A DNA stretch of 64,000 nt from positions 1-64,000 of the forward strand of contig JADKCP010000006.1 in NCBI GenBank assembly GCA_016718805.1. Direction: 5' to 3'. This DNA comes from Bacteroidota bacterium. Its GTDB lineage: Bacteria; Bacteroidota; Bacteroidia; UBA4408. This document shows positions 47,301-56,182 of the stretch, piece by piece. The translations under genes were made by a program, and so were the position numbers. How positions within the stretch are numbered: position 1 is the first letter of the stretch; the number at the start of each line of letters is the position of its first letter. Below the pieces are notes generated by a model. The model was not told the origin of the DNA and made no database searches. It saw nothing but the letters and a program-made list of their open reading frames with translations.

Positions 47301-47706
47301 AGCAACTTCCGCAAACCAATTTAATACAGATTCGTTACCATCCATTGAATTGGAAAATATTTATTTCGACTATGATAAATTCACCATACGACCAGATGCT
47401 AAAGAAGCTTTGTTGAGAAATATTACCAAACTAGGTATTGATACCTTATTAGCTATTAAAGTAAGTGCCAATACCGATTCTCGTGGTTCACAAGCCTATA
47501 ATTTTAAATTATCCGCTAAAAGGGCTATTTCTGCTATTAACTTTATGGCAGCACACAACATTGCAAGGGAGCGAATTATTGCTGTAGTTTCGTTGGGTGA
47601 AACAAATTTGGTAAACAACTGCGGTGATAGAGTTAAATGCAACGAGAAACAGCATCAGTTAAATAGAAGAGATGAATTTAAAGTAGTTGGTCGAGTTAAA
47701 AAATAA
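44332..47706 (+). CDS. TPR, PD40 propeller, PKD-repeat and OmpA-domain envelope protein
   Basis: An 1124-residue secreted protein. After a signal peptide come TPR-like helices (to about 150), a PD40-type propeller (SLSAGNDSLFFSSNASEGYG, TLYFSSKGHNSMGGFDVYKS), then at least five PKD-like domains, each with a W-x-F/I-G-D box (NWNFGDS, NWNFGDT, KWTIGDS, TWNFGDT). The C-terminal OmpA domain has IYFDYDKFTIRPDAKEAL (about 1008) and a peptidoglycan-binding SAKRAISAINFM region. This layout resembles the T9SS-associated protein PorE and other OmpA proteins of Bacteroidota, but the long PKD array differs from the PorE I know. It probably links peptidoglycan to an outer-membrane complex. Confidence 0.85.
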   Translation: MRYLLRFVVLSFLCLHGINGYASGKVSSSDSLKYLSYSNSRLLSQARKAATNDVYDEAKTMYLILLQRDSINPLYNYECGLNFFLNLFEQPLSLPYFERTIKYSGKDTITKAFYYLGQAYQLNNRYEEATKAYLNYKRFISKNKSELADLEKKIQQCQQGKGYLATFNNIVNIDNVGNNVNTEEAEYVPVVKGDESVMYFTARRKSNVGGELDQESNRFFEDMFISKGENGVFHVGERFSLGDTLTKKLRNTGAHESVVSLSYDEKYLITYKNNSLWYSEWISNSWSKPIRFGKNINRGEYQNHGSLSAGNDSLFFSSNASEGYGGMDIYLSVKNADGKWGKAQNLGATINTSDDEDSPSIAFDNNTLYFSSKGHNSMGGFDVYKSVYKDGQWSTPLNLGMPVNSSGDDIYFKYDKNKKQAYFSSSRQKGFGDYDIYRLIDYNSPRFDDCQYLNALPAFPISIDAASMAAPKMANLDYRWEFDDGKQVNGEKVDLNFTEPGEHKVKLYVLDPIASALVYEKDTIINVLNFNTPFFNSPDTVSIDSLIQVYGTPKNIDDSKVLKYNWNFGDSTAILDSSAASHNYKAPGNYEVKLSMVAMNDSTDRIFQKCVTKNVTVLNKEDYMNYYLKSVVRANKRKGFNSDMLGLTHLEFLAPDTSTLSLENLFDASPVFIPNSKILSYNWNFGDTLKRIKTTQIKHAFDSVKIYEVKLNVVYQNDSTKGIYEQSVKKNVVVVSPEDYKKIQSRKDTLARKSFETTLLDKSTLDFIAPDTTTLNLKNIFNSQPVKIADSKILEYKWTIGDSVQKVKTTRISHAFDSLGSIPVKLDITYQNNKSKGIYETTITKNVTVIDTQAFKNVLLERFEKLAEASKNMQPQKPELEIIAPDTTTLNLLTEFKSVSTNKLAEEPVKSTWNFGDTAQILSGTKTNYSFKDTGSFPVVLDAVFQNAVTGKFEKSKLQKSIEVLDTATYKKLVEARAQKQIAAKNPEFKATSANQFNTDSLPSIELENIYFDYDKFTIRPDAKEALLRNITKLGIDTLLAIKVSANTDSRGSQAYNFKLSAKRAISAINFMAAHNIARERIIAVVSLGETNLVNNCGDRVKCNEKQHQLNRRDEFKVVGRVKK

Positions 47707-47787
47707 AAGCGAGGTAATTATTTTGTAGCTTTTTATTCGCTAAATTTACCAAGGCATTGCTCAAATCACAACTAATTTAGTAAAGCT

Positions 47788-48162
47788 ATGGAGAACTTAA
47801 TTATTGAATCAACCGACGAATTTCCAAGTGTGTTTTTTGATAAAACTAGCGGTAAGCTTGAAATTTCAGGGATTTCAATTCCTCATAATTCTTCCGACTT
47901 TTATACACCCTTAGTTGAATGGCTTGTAAAATATGTGAAACATCCCGCCAAGGAAACTCGCCTCGAATGTAAACTCGATTATTTTAATACCTCCTCTCAC
48001 AAATACCTCACTGAGATTTTTAAAATTTTGGACGAACTAAGTAAAAGCGGAGCAAAGGTTACCATTGCTTGGTATTACAATGTGGAAGATGAGGACATGA
48101 AATTAATTGGTCAGGAATTGAGTCATTTTTTAAGCTTGCCGTTCGAATTTATTGAATTTTAA
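47788..48162 (+). CDS. SiaC-like (DUF1987) regulatory phosphoprotein, copy 1
   Basis: A 124-residue single-domain protein of the SiaC/DUF1987 family. It shows LEISGISIPHNSSDFYTPLVEWL (about 24-46, split by the strand-helix turn), LDYFNTSSHKYLTEIF and AWYYNVEDEDM. Thr68 in the NTSS motif occupies the position phosphorylated by SiaB in Pseudomonas aeruginosa SiaC (T68). In that system SiaC switches between the kinase SiaB and a diguanylate cyclase. Here it sits 3 bp before a hybrid histidine kinase, with a SiaB-like gene and a second copy beyond. Confidence 0.85.
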   Translation: MENLIIESTDEFPSVFFDKTSGKLEISGISIPHNSSDFYTPLVEWLVKYVKHPAKETRLECKLDYFNTSSHKYLTEIFKILDELSKSGAKVTIAWYYNVEDEDMKLIGQELSHFLSLPFEFIEF

Positions 48163-48165
48163 ATC

Positions 48166-50538
48166 ATGAACTATCCTAAATTATTGATTGTTAATTTCAA
48201 TAAGTCAGATAGAGCCTCAATGTTAAAATCATTTGAGGCTAATGGTTTTATTCATGTTGCTCAAATGGCCGCCGACGCTACCGATGCGCTTGAATTATTA
48301 AAAAGACGTAAGTATAATTGCCTGCTATTTTTTACCGGCAACAACGAAGAAAAAGCAAACGATTTTATTAAACTTCTGGTAGGTAAAAAAAAGCAACTTC
48401 CTTTACTCATTGTAAGTTCAACAAAAAGTAAACTAACAGCCGCAAAATTGGGCTATACTTCTCCCCTATTAATTTGTTCTCAGCAAAAAATTAAATTACC
48501 TGCATTTTCAAAATCAATTAATGAACTTATTGCCTCCTCAACTAAAAATGAATTGAGTGCAAAAGAAATCGCTAAATTAAATGAAAACCGCTACAAGGTT
48601 TTGTTTGAGAATACACAGGGATTTATTTGCACCCATCGTATGAATGGAGAAATACTTTCAATTAATCGCGCAGCAGCTAAAATACTGGGGTTTAAAGCAA
48701 GCGATTTGATTGGTAGAAATTTGCGTGAGTTTTTGGTGGAGGAAAAAAAAGACATGTTTGTTGATTACCTTCAGGAGCTGGAAGAAAAGCAAAAATCCAC
48801 AGGTATCATGCAGTTTATTAGTAAAGATAATGAACGACGTTACCTGGTTTATCGAAACGTGGTGCACCAAGAAGGTACTACCGAGCCATATGTAATTGCC
48901 AGCTCTCAAGATATTACCGACATTTTTTTGATTGAAAAACAACTCGAATCTGCCAATCGAATTTCGGAGCTCAACATTAACCGCTTGCACAAAACTTTGT
49001 TGGAATTAGACAAGGCAAAAAAAATTGCAGAAGAATCGGTTCGCATCAAGCAGGAATTTTTGGCCAATATGAGCCATGAAATACGTACTCCCATGAATGC
49101 CATAATTGGCTTTACATCATTGCTTGAAAAATCAAACCTAAGCAGTGAACAAAGCGATTATCTATCAGCGATAAAAACATCGGGCGAAAATTTATTGGTA
49201 ATTATAAACGACATACTCGATTTTTCGAAAATTGATGCCGGTAAGATGAGCATTGAGCATTCGCAATTCGACATGGATACTACCATTAGCAGTATCCTAA
49301 ATCAGTTTGTTCCAAAAATTCAGGAAAAAAATCTGGTGCTTACTACTTCGCTAAATTTTAAACGCAACCTACATGTTATTGGCGATCAGGTACGCCTGCA
49401 TCAAGTACTGAGTAACTTAATTAGTAATGCAATTAAATTTACTTCTAAAGGAGGCATTACCATTTCGGTAAATATTAAAAACGAAACACCTAAATACCAT
49501 GTTTTTGAATTTATAGTTTCGGATACAGGTATTGGTATTCCAAAAGATAAACTGGAAACTATATTTGAAAGTTTTACTCAAGCTAGTCCAGAAACTACTC
49601 GTAAATATGGCGGTACAGGACTTGGGCTTTCCATTGTAAAAAAATTGCTCGAGTTGCAAAATGGAAGCATCAGTTTGAAAAGCCATATTAAAGTTGGTAC
49701 CACTTTTACTTTTACGATTCCTTATCAGAAAACACACAGTAATGAGCTAAAAAACACCAAGCAAACTCAAGTATTTACGGAACGTTTGGATGGAAAAACA
49801 GTATTGTTGGCAGAAGATAATTTACTGAATCAAAAGCTGGTGGTTAAATTACTTGAAGATTCAAATTGCAAAGTTGAAATTGCCGAAAATGGATATGAGG
49901 CTATTGAAAAAGTGAAGCAACAAGAATTCGATTTAATATTAATGGATATACAAATGCCTGAAATGGATGGTTTGCAAGCCACACGTATTATTCGGCAAGA
50001 TTTAAAAATACAAACGCCCATTATTGCACTTACAGCGCACACATTTAAAGATGAAGAAAATAAATGTTATGAGGCCGGTATGAATGGATTTCTTACCAAA
50101 CCTTTTACTGCAGCTAATTTGCATAAAATCATATCCGACAATAGTCATTCAATAAAAAAGAACACTACCGGAACAACCAAAATTATTGACCTTGCATTTT
50201 TACATAATTTGGCCGATGGCAATATGGATTTCGTAAAAAAAATGCTCGAAATTTATCTGAAACAAACACCCGAAAATCTGCAACTATTGCAGCACAGTTT
50301 GTATATGATGGATTATACTGCATTGGGAGCTATTGCCCATAAAATGCGCTCTTCGGTACCATATGTTGGGTTAAACGAGGCTGAAAAGATGTTGGAGAAA
50401 ATTGAATACGACTGCAAACAAAAAAGAAACCTGGATAAATTTGCTGAACAGGTAAAACGTATAGTTGAAATGTGCGAATTGAGTTTAATTCAGGTAAAAG
50501 AAGAAGTATATTTGTTGAATCAACTGGCCGAAAAATAG
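48166..50538 (+). CDS. Soluble hybrid histidine kinase with PAS, receiver and Hpt domains
   Basis: A 790-residue protein with no membrane segment. Residues 1-120 look like a degenerate receiver: the Asp expected at the end of strand 3 is missing (LLFFTGN). A PAS domain spans about 140-260, then HisKA with His304 (NMSHEIRTPMN), HATPase with SNAIKF (about 418) and DTGIGIP and GGTGLGL, a receiver with Asp592 (LMDIQMPEMDG) and an Hpt domain with His723 (AHKMRSS). It is a full phosphorelay in one chain, without an output domain. Its place between two SiaC-like genes suggests crosstalk between His-Asp and SiaB/SiaC signalling. Confidence 0.92.
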   Translation: MNYPKLLIVNFNKSDRASMLKSFEANGFIHVAQMAADATDALELLKRRKYNCLLFFTGNNEEKANDFIKLLVGKKKQLPLLIVSSTKSKLTAAKLGYTSPLLICSQQKIKLPAFSKSINELIASSTKNELSAKEIAKLNENRYKVLFENTQGFICTHRMNGEILSINRAAAKILGFKASDLIGRNLREFLVEEKKDMFVDYLQELEEKQKSTGIMQFISKDNERRYLVYRNVVHQEGTTEPYVIASSQDITDIFLIEKQLESANRISELNINRLHKTLLELDKAKKIAEESVRIKQEFLANMSHEIRTPMNAIIGFTSLLEKSNLSSEQSDYLSAIKTSGENLLVIINDILDFSKIDAGKMSIEHSQFDMDTTISSILNQFVPKIQEKNLVLTTSLNFKRNLHVIGDQVRLHQVLSNLISNAIKFTSKGGITISVNIKNETPKYHVFEFIVSDTGIGIPKDKLETIFESFTQASPETTRKYGGTGLGLSIVKKLLELQNGSISLKSHIKVGTTFTFTIPYQKTHSNELKNTKQTQVFTERLDGKTVLLAEDNLLNQKLVVKLLEDSNCKVEIAENGYEAIEKVKQQEFDLILMDIQMPEMDGLQATRIIRQDLKIQTPIIALTAHTFKDEENKCYEAGMNGFLTKPFTAANLHKIISDNSHSIKKNTTGTTKIIDLAFLHNLADGNMDFVKKMLEIYLKQTPENLQLLQHSLYMMDYTALGAIAHKMRSSVPYVGLNEAEKMLEKIEYDCKQKRNLDKFAEQVKRIVEMCELSLIQVKEEVYLLNQLAEK

Positions 50539-50558
50539 AACTATAAAACGTAATAAAG

Positions 50559-51095
50559 TTGGACGCATCAAAGTTTACCTTAACTGAATATTTAAAATGG
50601 AAGGAGATTGTGTTGGGCTATCGTGGAGCGATTACACAAGAGCTTATAATTATTTTTTTACGTTTGGCCGAGACTAAAATTTATCCACGTTTTCAATCAC
50701 AAGCATTTAAACGAAAAATATTTTCAGTATTTATTGAAACACTTCAAAACATTCACAAATACGCAACACCCGATGAAACCGGTTTTAATAATGCCTATTT
50801 TTTAGTGCGTGAAATTCCTGATGGATTGCAAATTTCAACCGGAAACATAGTTGATACCAACTCAATGAATAGTCTTAAATTAAAACTGGATACCATTGTT
50901 ACAAAAAGCGAAGAAGAATTAAAAGCCTGGTGCAAGAAAAAACTTTTTGAAGAACGCAACAGTCAATTTGATTCGGTTGGTATTGGATTGCTCGAACTTG
51001 CCATAAAATCGAATAATAAACTCTTGTATAAATTTAGACCAGTTGCTGAAGATTCGTTTTTATTTACACTCGAAATTGATTTAACTAACAATTAG
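50559..51095 (+). CDS. SiaB-like (DUF6272) protein kinase
   Basis: A 178-residue GHKL-like protein of the SiaB family. The N-box-like helix is IETLQNIHKYA (about 65-75) and the C-terminal part has FDSVGIGLLELAIKSNNKL (about 140-158). The start is TTG at 50559; no ATG lies near. It starts 20 bp after the histidine kinase and ends 11 bp before the second SiaC-like gene. In Pseudomonas, SiaB phosphorylates SiaC and the PP2C phosphatase SiaA reverses it. No SiaA is adjacent here, but a PP2C sensor is encoded at 17915-21070. Confidence 0.82.
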   Translation: MDASKFTLTEYLKWKEIVLGYRGAITQELIIIFLRLAETKIYPRFQSQAFKRKIFSVFIETLQNIHKYATPDETGFNNAYFLVREIPDGLQISTGNIVDTNSMNSLKLKLDTIVTKSEEELKAWCKKKLFEERNSQFDSVGIGLLELAIKSNNKLLYKFRPVAEDSFLFTLEIDLTNN

Positions 51096-51106
51096 CATAT
51101 TAGCTC

Positions 51107-51481
51107 ATGAACCCATTACAAATAGCAGCCAGCGAAGAAACACCAGAAGTTATTTTGGATGCCAAGAAAAATATTTTTAAGCTTACCGGACGCTCCTTTG
51201 TACAAAATTCGGTAGTGTTTTATGACCCCATTTTAAAATGGTTTTCTGATTATTTTCAAGCACCTAACAGCACTACTAAAATTGAACTGAAATTTGATTA
51301 CATCAATTCATCTTCGCAAAAGCGACTTATTGAAATAATTTTAAAAATACAGCAGCTTACAAAAGACCTCAATTCGGTAAACGTTGTGTGGTATTATAAA
51401 TCGGATGATGAAGACATGCTTGAAAAAGGACAAGAATTTGGTGAGTACTTTAAACTTCCCTTTAAGTTTATTCCCTATTAA
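51107..51481 (+). CDS. SiaC-like (DUF1987) regulatory phosphoprotein, copy 2
   Basis: A 124-residue paralogue of the protein at 47788-48162, same length and core (FKLTGRSFVQNSVVFYDPIL, FDYINSSSQKRLIEI, VVWYYKSDDEDM). The phosphosite motif is NSSS, with Ser68 in place of Thr68. It follows the SiaB-like gene by 11 bp. Its stop codon directly abuts the stop of the convergent prfB gene. Confidence 0.85.
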   Translation: MNPLQIAASEETPEVILDAKKNIFKLTGRSFVQNSVVFYDPILKWFSDYFQAPNSTTKIELKFDYINSSSQKRLIEIILKIQQLTKDLNSVNVVWYYKSDDEDMLEKGQEFGEYFKLPFKFIPY

Positions 51482-52571
51482 TTAACCGGCACCATATTCC
51501 ATTAAGTAGGCTTTTATAAACTCATCCAACTCGCCATCCATTACCGCTTGCACATTACTTGTTTCTTTATCGGTACGTAAATCTTTTACCAATTTATAAG
51601 GGTGAAATACATAATTGCGAATTTGTGAACCCCATTCTATTTTCTTCTTACCACTCTCAATAATCGCAGTACTTTCGCGGCGTTTACGCATTTCAATTTC
51701 ATACAATTGCGACTTTAATAATTGCATGGCTTTTTCTTTGTTTTGCAATTGCGAACGCGATTCCTGGTTCTTAATAATAATGCCACTTGGTTTATGGTGC
51801 AAACGAACAGCAGTTTCAACCTTGTTTACATTTTGACCTCCTGCCCCACCGCTTCTAAAGGTATCCCACTCAATGTCGGCAGGATTAATATCAATCTCAA
51901 TAGTATCGTCAATTAAAGGATATGCATAAACGCTTGCAAAAGAAGTGTGCCGCTTGGCATTTGCATCAAAAGGTGAAATGCGCACCAAACGATGCACACC
52001 ACTTTCTCCTTTTAAATAACCGTAAGCAAAATCACCTTCAATTTGTAAGGTAACCGATTTAATTCCTGCGCCATCGCCGGGTTGCAAATCCTCTTCTGTA
52101 ACTTTGCAATTGTGCTTTTGCGCCCACATTATATACATGCGCATAAGCATTTCGGCCCAATCCTGACTTTCGGTTCCGCCCGCACCTGAGTTAATGGTGA
52201 GTATAGCACTTAGGCTATCCTCCTTGCCGCTCAGCATATTTTTAAATTCCAAATTTTCGAGCAAAACGAGGGTAGCAGTATATTGCTCATCCACTTCATT
52301 TTCGGAAGCTTCGCCTTCTTTAAAAAATTCGTAAATGGTTGTTAGGTCATCGCTACTTCGCTCTAATTCAGTAAAAGCTGATGTCCATTGCTTTAGCAGC
52401 TGAATACTTTTTAAGGTTTCCTCGGCTTTTTTAGGATCGTCCCAAAAATTAGGGGCTAATGTCTTCTCTTCAATTTCGGCAATGTCTTTACGTTTTTTAT
52501 CCACGTCAAAGATGCCTCCTCAGTTCCTCTCTTCGGGAGCTCACGTCTCTTAATTGGTCGCTTGTTATCAT
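51482..52571 (-). CDS. prfB: Peptide chain release factor 2 with programmed +1 frameshift
   Basis: Two joined frames encode about 362 residues, the usual RF2 length. The first starts at the ATG at 52571 ([19 protein letters not shown]) and reaches CTT TGA at 52511-52506. A +1 shift on CTT enters the main frame ([20 protein letters not shown]). The main part has the RF2 stop-codon motif SPF ([12 protein letters not shown]) and the peptidyl-tRNA hydrolysis motif GGQ ([12 protein letters not shown]). The shift site carries the internal AGGAGG seen in other prfB genes. A start at 52504 would be an artefact of missing the shift. RF2 reads UGA and UAA and limits its own synthesis through the UGA. 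Confidence 0.96.
52506..52520 (-). promoter_or_regulatory. prfB programmed frameshift signal
   Basis: On the minus strand: an internal Shine-Dalgarno AGGAGG (52520-52515), CAT, the slippery CTT (52511-52509), then UGA (52508-52506) followed by C. Spacing matches the classic RF2 site. Low RF2 lets the ribosome slip +1; high RF2 ends translation at the UGA. Confidence 0.95.
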
Positions 52572-52782
52572 GCTGCGAAAATAGTATAAAAATTACAGAT
52601 GTGAACTTGCGTTTATTACCTAGCTGTAAAACTCAATAAGCTTTCTGTTCATTAAATCAACTAGTCCTAACTCCATACACTTATAGTTTCGTACTTTTAC
52701 TAGCTTTAAATGAACCTAAAAAAACTTAGTTAAGAGGCAACGAATCTATGCTTCATTGTGTCTTTAGATAAAACTAATTGGT

Positions 52783-54741
52783 ATGAAATTTTTTTCGACT
52801 TTATTTTTTAGTTTATGTATTGCATCGTTGGCGTTTGCGCAAAGTCCTACCTACTTAAAATCGCTACATACTATTGAGCCCAGCAATCGTACAAGAATTA
52901 TAGCTGCCAGCGACAATGGTTGCTATCTTTTTTTATTGGATAGTTTAACCGTTTATAAATTCAATAGCTGTGGTGAATTCAGCTGGGGAATACACTATTC
53001 ATTTCCTGGAATAACAACAAGGGGTGTAGATTTTATTGCAACAAGAGAAGGTGGATTTGCTTTTTTATTTTTTGATTATCCGGCAACAAATTACCACGGA
53101 TACATTGTGAATGCTGATGCACAAGGAAATATAAGCTGGTGCAATTCTTTTTTAGATGTTTCCTATAAAGAGGTTCCTTATACACTTATTCAGGATAAAT
53201 CAGGTAATTTTTATTTGTATGGAAACGTAACACTTACCGCTAATTTAGATGTATTTAACTCACTTACTAAAATTTCAAACAACGGAACTGTTCTATGGAA
53301 TAAACTCTACAACCACGGTGGAATATGGGGAGGAGCTATACTAACATCCGACAATGGATTTTTGTTGCGTACCGGAAACAAATTTATTAAAACGGATGCT
53401 AACGGAAATGAGCAATGGACTTCTGCGGTGTTCTCAGGATTGTATCATTACAACAAGGCTGTTGAAGTTGCTGACGGATATATTTTTAACGGATACAATA
53501 ACAATGCAGGCGGAGGAGATACTATTTGCTTTTTAAAACTTGGAAAAAATGGTCAATTGCTTTGGGGGGGAAAAAGAAATGTTCCATTCGTAGGCGAACC
53601 GCTCAATTTGTATCCTAAGTACAATGGTAATTTTGTTTTTATACATGGAAAAAGCCTCGGTGGTAATTACTATTATTGCTGGACTGAATTAGACAAAGAA
53701 TTAAATCAAGTAAACAACACTGCTGTAAATGTAATCACTGCAAATAGTTCTTTTTATCCAAGTTCGATTTGTTATTTAAAGGATAGTACAGCTTTTATTG
53801 GAGGAAAATTCAACTACAACGACCCGGCAATTATACCGCACAATGCTCTAATCAAAACCACTAAAAATCACCATTTTAATTGCGACACTACTTTTACTTT
53901 TTCCTACAACCTACAAGTTGTGTTAGGGGATACTCTAACAACAACTGTATCATCTCGAAATTTTCAATCAACTCCAATTTTTGTTTTAGCTGAAAGCTTA
54001 GTTGATTCTTGCTTTAGCATTTGTTCAACCGAACCACTAGCAACGCTCGAAATAATAGGCGATACGATTGCATGTGAAGGAAGTAAAGTTTTATTGAGTG
54101 CAAGTGGAAACATGACCTATGATTTGTTTGAATGGTCGACCGGTGAAACAAGTGCTCAAATTGAAGTGCAACAAGCAGGAAAATATTGGCTTAAAGCAAG
54201 CAATAGCTGTCGTGGAATTAGTGCAAGCGATACTATTGAAATAAAGTTTTCGCCCTTTCCTAAACCTGCTTTCATTAGCGATAGCAGCATTTGTAGTGAA
54301 CAAGCCATTGTGCTCGACGCAACTGTACCAGGTGCAACTTATGAATGGCAAGATGCTAGCACCTCTCCTTTATTTTATGTTTTCTCACCAGGAGTTTATT
54401 CGGTAAAAATAAATTACTTAACCTGCCAAAAAACTTTTGAAAGCACCATCAGTGATTGCGAAATATTAGTAATACCCAATGTAATTACCCCTAATAACGA
54501 TGCGCTTAATTCGAACTTAAGTCCAAAAGAAATTCGTGGAATTATTGCAGCAACCATGCACATTTACAATCGCTGGGGTCAGCAAATTTATACTACTAAC
54601 GACATCGTTAACAAACCTTGGAATGGAAAAACAGTGGACAAAGATTGCTCAGATGGTGTTTATTATTGGACTTTGAATTACGCGAATTACTTACAACAGC
54701 AAAAAGAAATGCATGGTACTGTGCAGTTGTTTTTAGAATGA
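52783..54741 (+). CDS. T9SS substrate with gliding-motility-associated (CHU_C, type B) C-terminal domain
   Basis: A 652-residue secreted protein with signal peptide (LFFSLCIASLAFA). Residues about 25-400 look like a beta-propeller-like domain (repeated DNGFLL, GGFAFLF, GNGQLLWGG-type strands). Two Ig-like domains follow (about 420-560). The C-terminal 90 residues are a type B sorting domain: VIPNVITPNNDALN (about 567), MHIYNRWGQQIY, DCSDGVYYWTL. That domain directs export through the T9SS translocon, whose SprA-type component is encoded at 56183-63628. The ligand or enzyme role is not visible. Confidence 0.88.
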   Translation: MKFFSTLFFSLCIASLAFAQSPTYLKSLHTIEPSNRTRIIAASDNGCYLFLLDSLTVYKFNSCGEFSWGIHYSFPGITTRGVDFIATREGGFAFLFFDYPATNYHGYIVNADAQGNISWCNSFLDVSYKEVPYTLIQDKSGNFYLYGNVTLTANLDVFNSLTKISNNGTVLWNKLYNHGGIWGGAILTSDNGFLLRTGNKFIKTDANGNEQWTSAVFSGLYHYNKAVEVADGYIFNGYNNNAGGGDTICFLKLGKNGQLLWGGKRNVPFVGEPLNLYPKYNGNFVFIHGKSLGGNYYYCWTELDKELNQVNNTAVNVITANSSFYPSSICYLKDSTAFIGGKFNYNDPAIIPHNALIKTTKNHHFNCDTTFTFSYNLQVVLGDTLTTTVSSRNFQSTPIFVLAESLVDSCFSICSTEPLATLEIIGDTIACEGSKVLLSASGNMTYDLFEWSTGETSAQIEVQQAGKYWLKASNSCRGISASDTIEIKFSPFPKPAFISDSSICSEQAIVLDATVPGATYEWQDASTSPLFYVFSPGVYSVKINYLTCQKTFESTISDCEILVIPNVITPNNDALNSNLSPKEIRGIIAATMHIYNRWGQQIYTTNDIVNKPWNGKTVDKDCSDGVYYWTLNYANYLQQQKEMHGTVQLFLE

Positions 54742-54742
54742 A

Positions 54743-54790
54743 GTTTGATCGAATAAATCAGTTAAGATATAACTTCTATTAAGATCAAAC
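54743..54790. terminator. Possible bidirectional terminator between convergent genes
   Basis: GTTTGATC (54743-54750) and GATCAAAC (54783-54790) are a perfect 8-bp inverted repeat, with a smaller AAGTTAT-type hairpin inside. It lies between the T9SS substrate gene and convergent recX. No long T-run follows, so the call is weak. Confidence 0.4.
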
Positions 54791-54865
54791 AGGAAAATCC
54801 AATTTGCTTTATTTAGTTTGCTGATTAATGTACTTTTCAATACTGCTACTTGATTAAAAATCTTC

Positions 54866-55348
54866 CTATTCCCCTAACAACTCATTAACCAGGTACCCTT
54901 CAAATCCCTTGCTCAAAGCAAACTTTTGTAATTGTGCCTTTTTCTTTAGAGGGTTACTTTCGTGCAACAACTTTGATTTTTGAACTAGTAGCTTTTTTAA
55001 GGTTGCTTGGTATTCGCTGTTGGGTATTGCTCCAAGCGCCTTTTTTATGCAATAAGCAGAAACACCTTTTTGCATCAAGCCTTGTTTGATTTTTACTTTA
55101 CCCCACTTTTTTATTCTAAATTTTCCACCTGCATAGTGCAATGCAAATCGCTCCTCATTTAAAAAATTTTCGTCGAGCAACTTTACTAGCAAGGTTTCTG
55201 TGAGTTCCTTTTTTATTCCAAGTTCCTTGCATTTTAATCGTACTTCTAACTGACTACGTTCTTGATAAACACAATAGTTTCGCAATTTTAAAAATACTTG
55301 TTCGGCAGTTGAATCCGTTTTTTGGGGATTAGTTTGCTTTGCTTTCAT
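54866..55348 (-). CDS. recX: Regulatory protein RecX
   Basis: A 160-residue all-helical RecX-family protein starting at the ATG at 55348 (MKAKQTNPQ). An upstream in-frame ATG at 55402 would overlap the VanZ-family gene by 74 bp. Repeated three-helix modules are visible (LRNYCVYQERSQLEVRLKCK; FLNEERFALHYAGGKFRIKK; KGVSAYCIKKAL). RecX binds RecA filaments and limits recombinase activity. It overlaps the upstream VanZ-family gene end by 20 bp. Confidence 0.85.
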   Translation of the reverse strand: MKAKQTNPQKTDSTAEQVFLKLRNYCVYQERSQLEVRLKCKELGIKKELTETLLVKLLDENFLNEERFALHYAGGKFRIKKWGKVKIKQGLMQKGVSAYCIKKALGAIPNSEYQATLKKLLVQKSKLLHESNPLKKKAQLQKFALSKGFEGYLVNELLGE

Positions 55349-55727
55349 GCCTAATTTTTGAACGAAAAAACCAAGTATAAATAAGTGCCAACATGCATCC
55401 AAAACTATTGGCTATAAAATCAAAAATATCGGCTGTACGCTCACTAAAAATCGCCCCTTGCAATATTTCTAACAGTCCGCCGTATGCAACACCGGCAATG
55501 CTTGCTATTAAATAGGCATAACTGCGAATGTTTGATGGAGCAAAACTTTTAGTGAATGAATTTAGCAGCAAAACTACCAATACAAAAAACACTGAAGCAT
55601 GCACCAGTTTATCAAATTGCAACAATTCTAAATACGAAAAATGCGGAATATCCTTTCCGGGAATTCCGCACAATATCGCAATTACTAAAGCCCATATAAG
55701 AGCCGGGTAAGTACTTTTTAAAAACAT
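55329..55727 (-). CDS. VanZ-family small membrane protein
   Basis: A 132-residue protein with four predicted membrane helices. It shows a YPALIWALVIAILCGIPGKDIP start, FDKLVHASVFFVLVVLLL (about 37-54) and GLLEILQGAIFSERTADIFD (about 85-104), with the conserved His, Glu and Asp residues of the VanZ family. Biochemical role unknown. It lies 23 bp after gcvH on the same strand. Confidence 0.85.
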   Translation of the reverse strand: MFLKSTYPALIWALVIAILCGIPGKDIPHFSYLELLQFDKLVHASVFFVLVVLLLNSFTKSFAPSNIRSYAYLIASIAGVAYGGLLEILQGAIFSERTADIFDFIANSFGCMLALIYTWFFRSKIRHESKAN

Positions 55728-55750
55728 GATTGCCTTAAAAAGGCAGTTGG

Positions 55751-56131
55751 TTAATGACCGATTAATTCACGGTAAGCACCTGCGCTAAGCAAATCGCCAA
55801 CCTCGGCAGCATTGGTTAATTCAATTTTTATCATCCAACCCGCACCGTAAGGATCGCTATTAACTTTATCGGGAGCTGCTTCCAAGTCTTTATTTACTTC
55901 GAGAACCTTTCCTGTAACCGGCATAAACAAATCAGAAACAGTTTTTACTGCTTCCACAGTTCCAAAAATTTCTTCCTTATTTAATGTCTCTCCTTCAGTT
56001 TCAATTTCAACATATACAATATCGCCCAATTCGCCTTGAGCAAACTCTGTAATTCCTACTGTTGCGATGTTACCATCGATTTTTATCCATTCGTGATCTT
56101 TCGTGTACTTTAAGTTTTCGGGAAAATTCAT
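55751..56131 (-). CDS. gcvH: Glycine cleavage system H protein
   Basis: A 126-residue lipoyl carrier protein. Lys63 in [18 protein letters not shown] is the lipoylation site. [27 protein letters not shown] and [13 protein letters not shown] are typical. It shuttles the aminomethyl group between the P, T and L proteins of glycine cleavage, which are not encoded in this window. Its start lies 51 bp after the sprA stop. Confidence 0.96.
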   Translation of the reverse strand: MNFPENLKYTKDHEWIKIDGNIATVGITEFAQGELGDIVYVEIETEGETLNKEEIFGTVEAVKTVSDLFMPVTGKVLEVNKDLEAAPDKVNSDPYGAGWMIKIELTNAAEVGDLLSAGAYRELIGH

Positions 56132-56182
56132 TGCTTCTTTTTTTTGTGTAAATATACTAGTTCGTATTTATTTTGAAATGCC

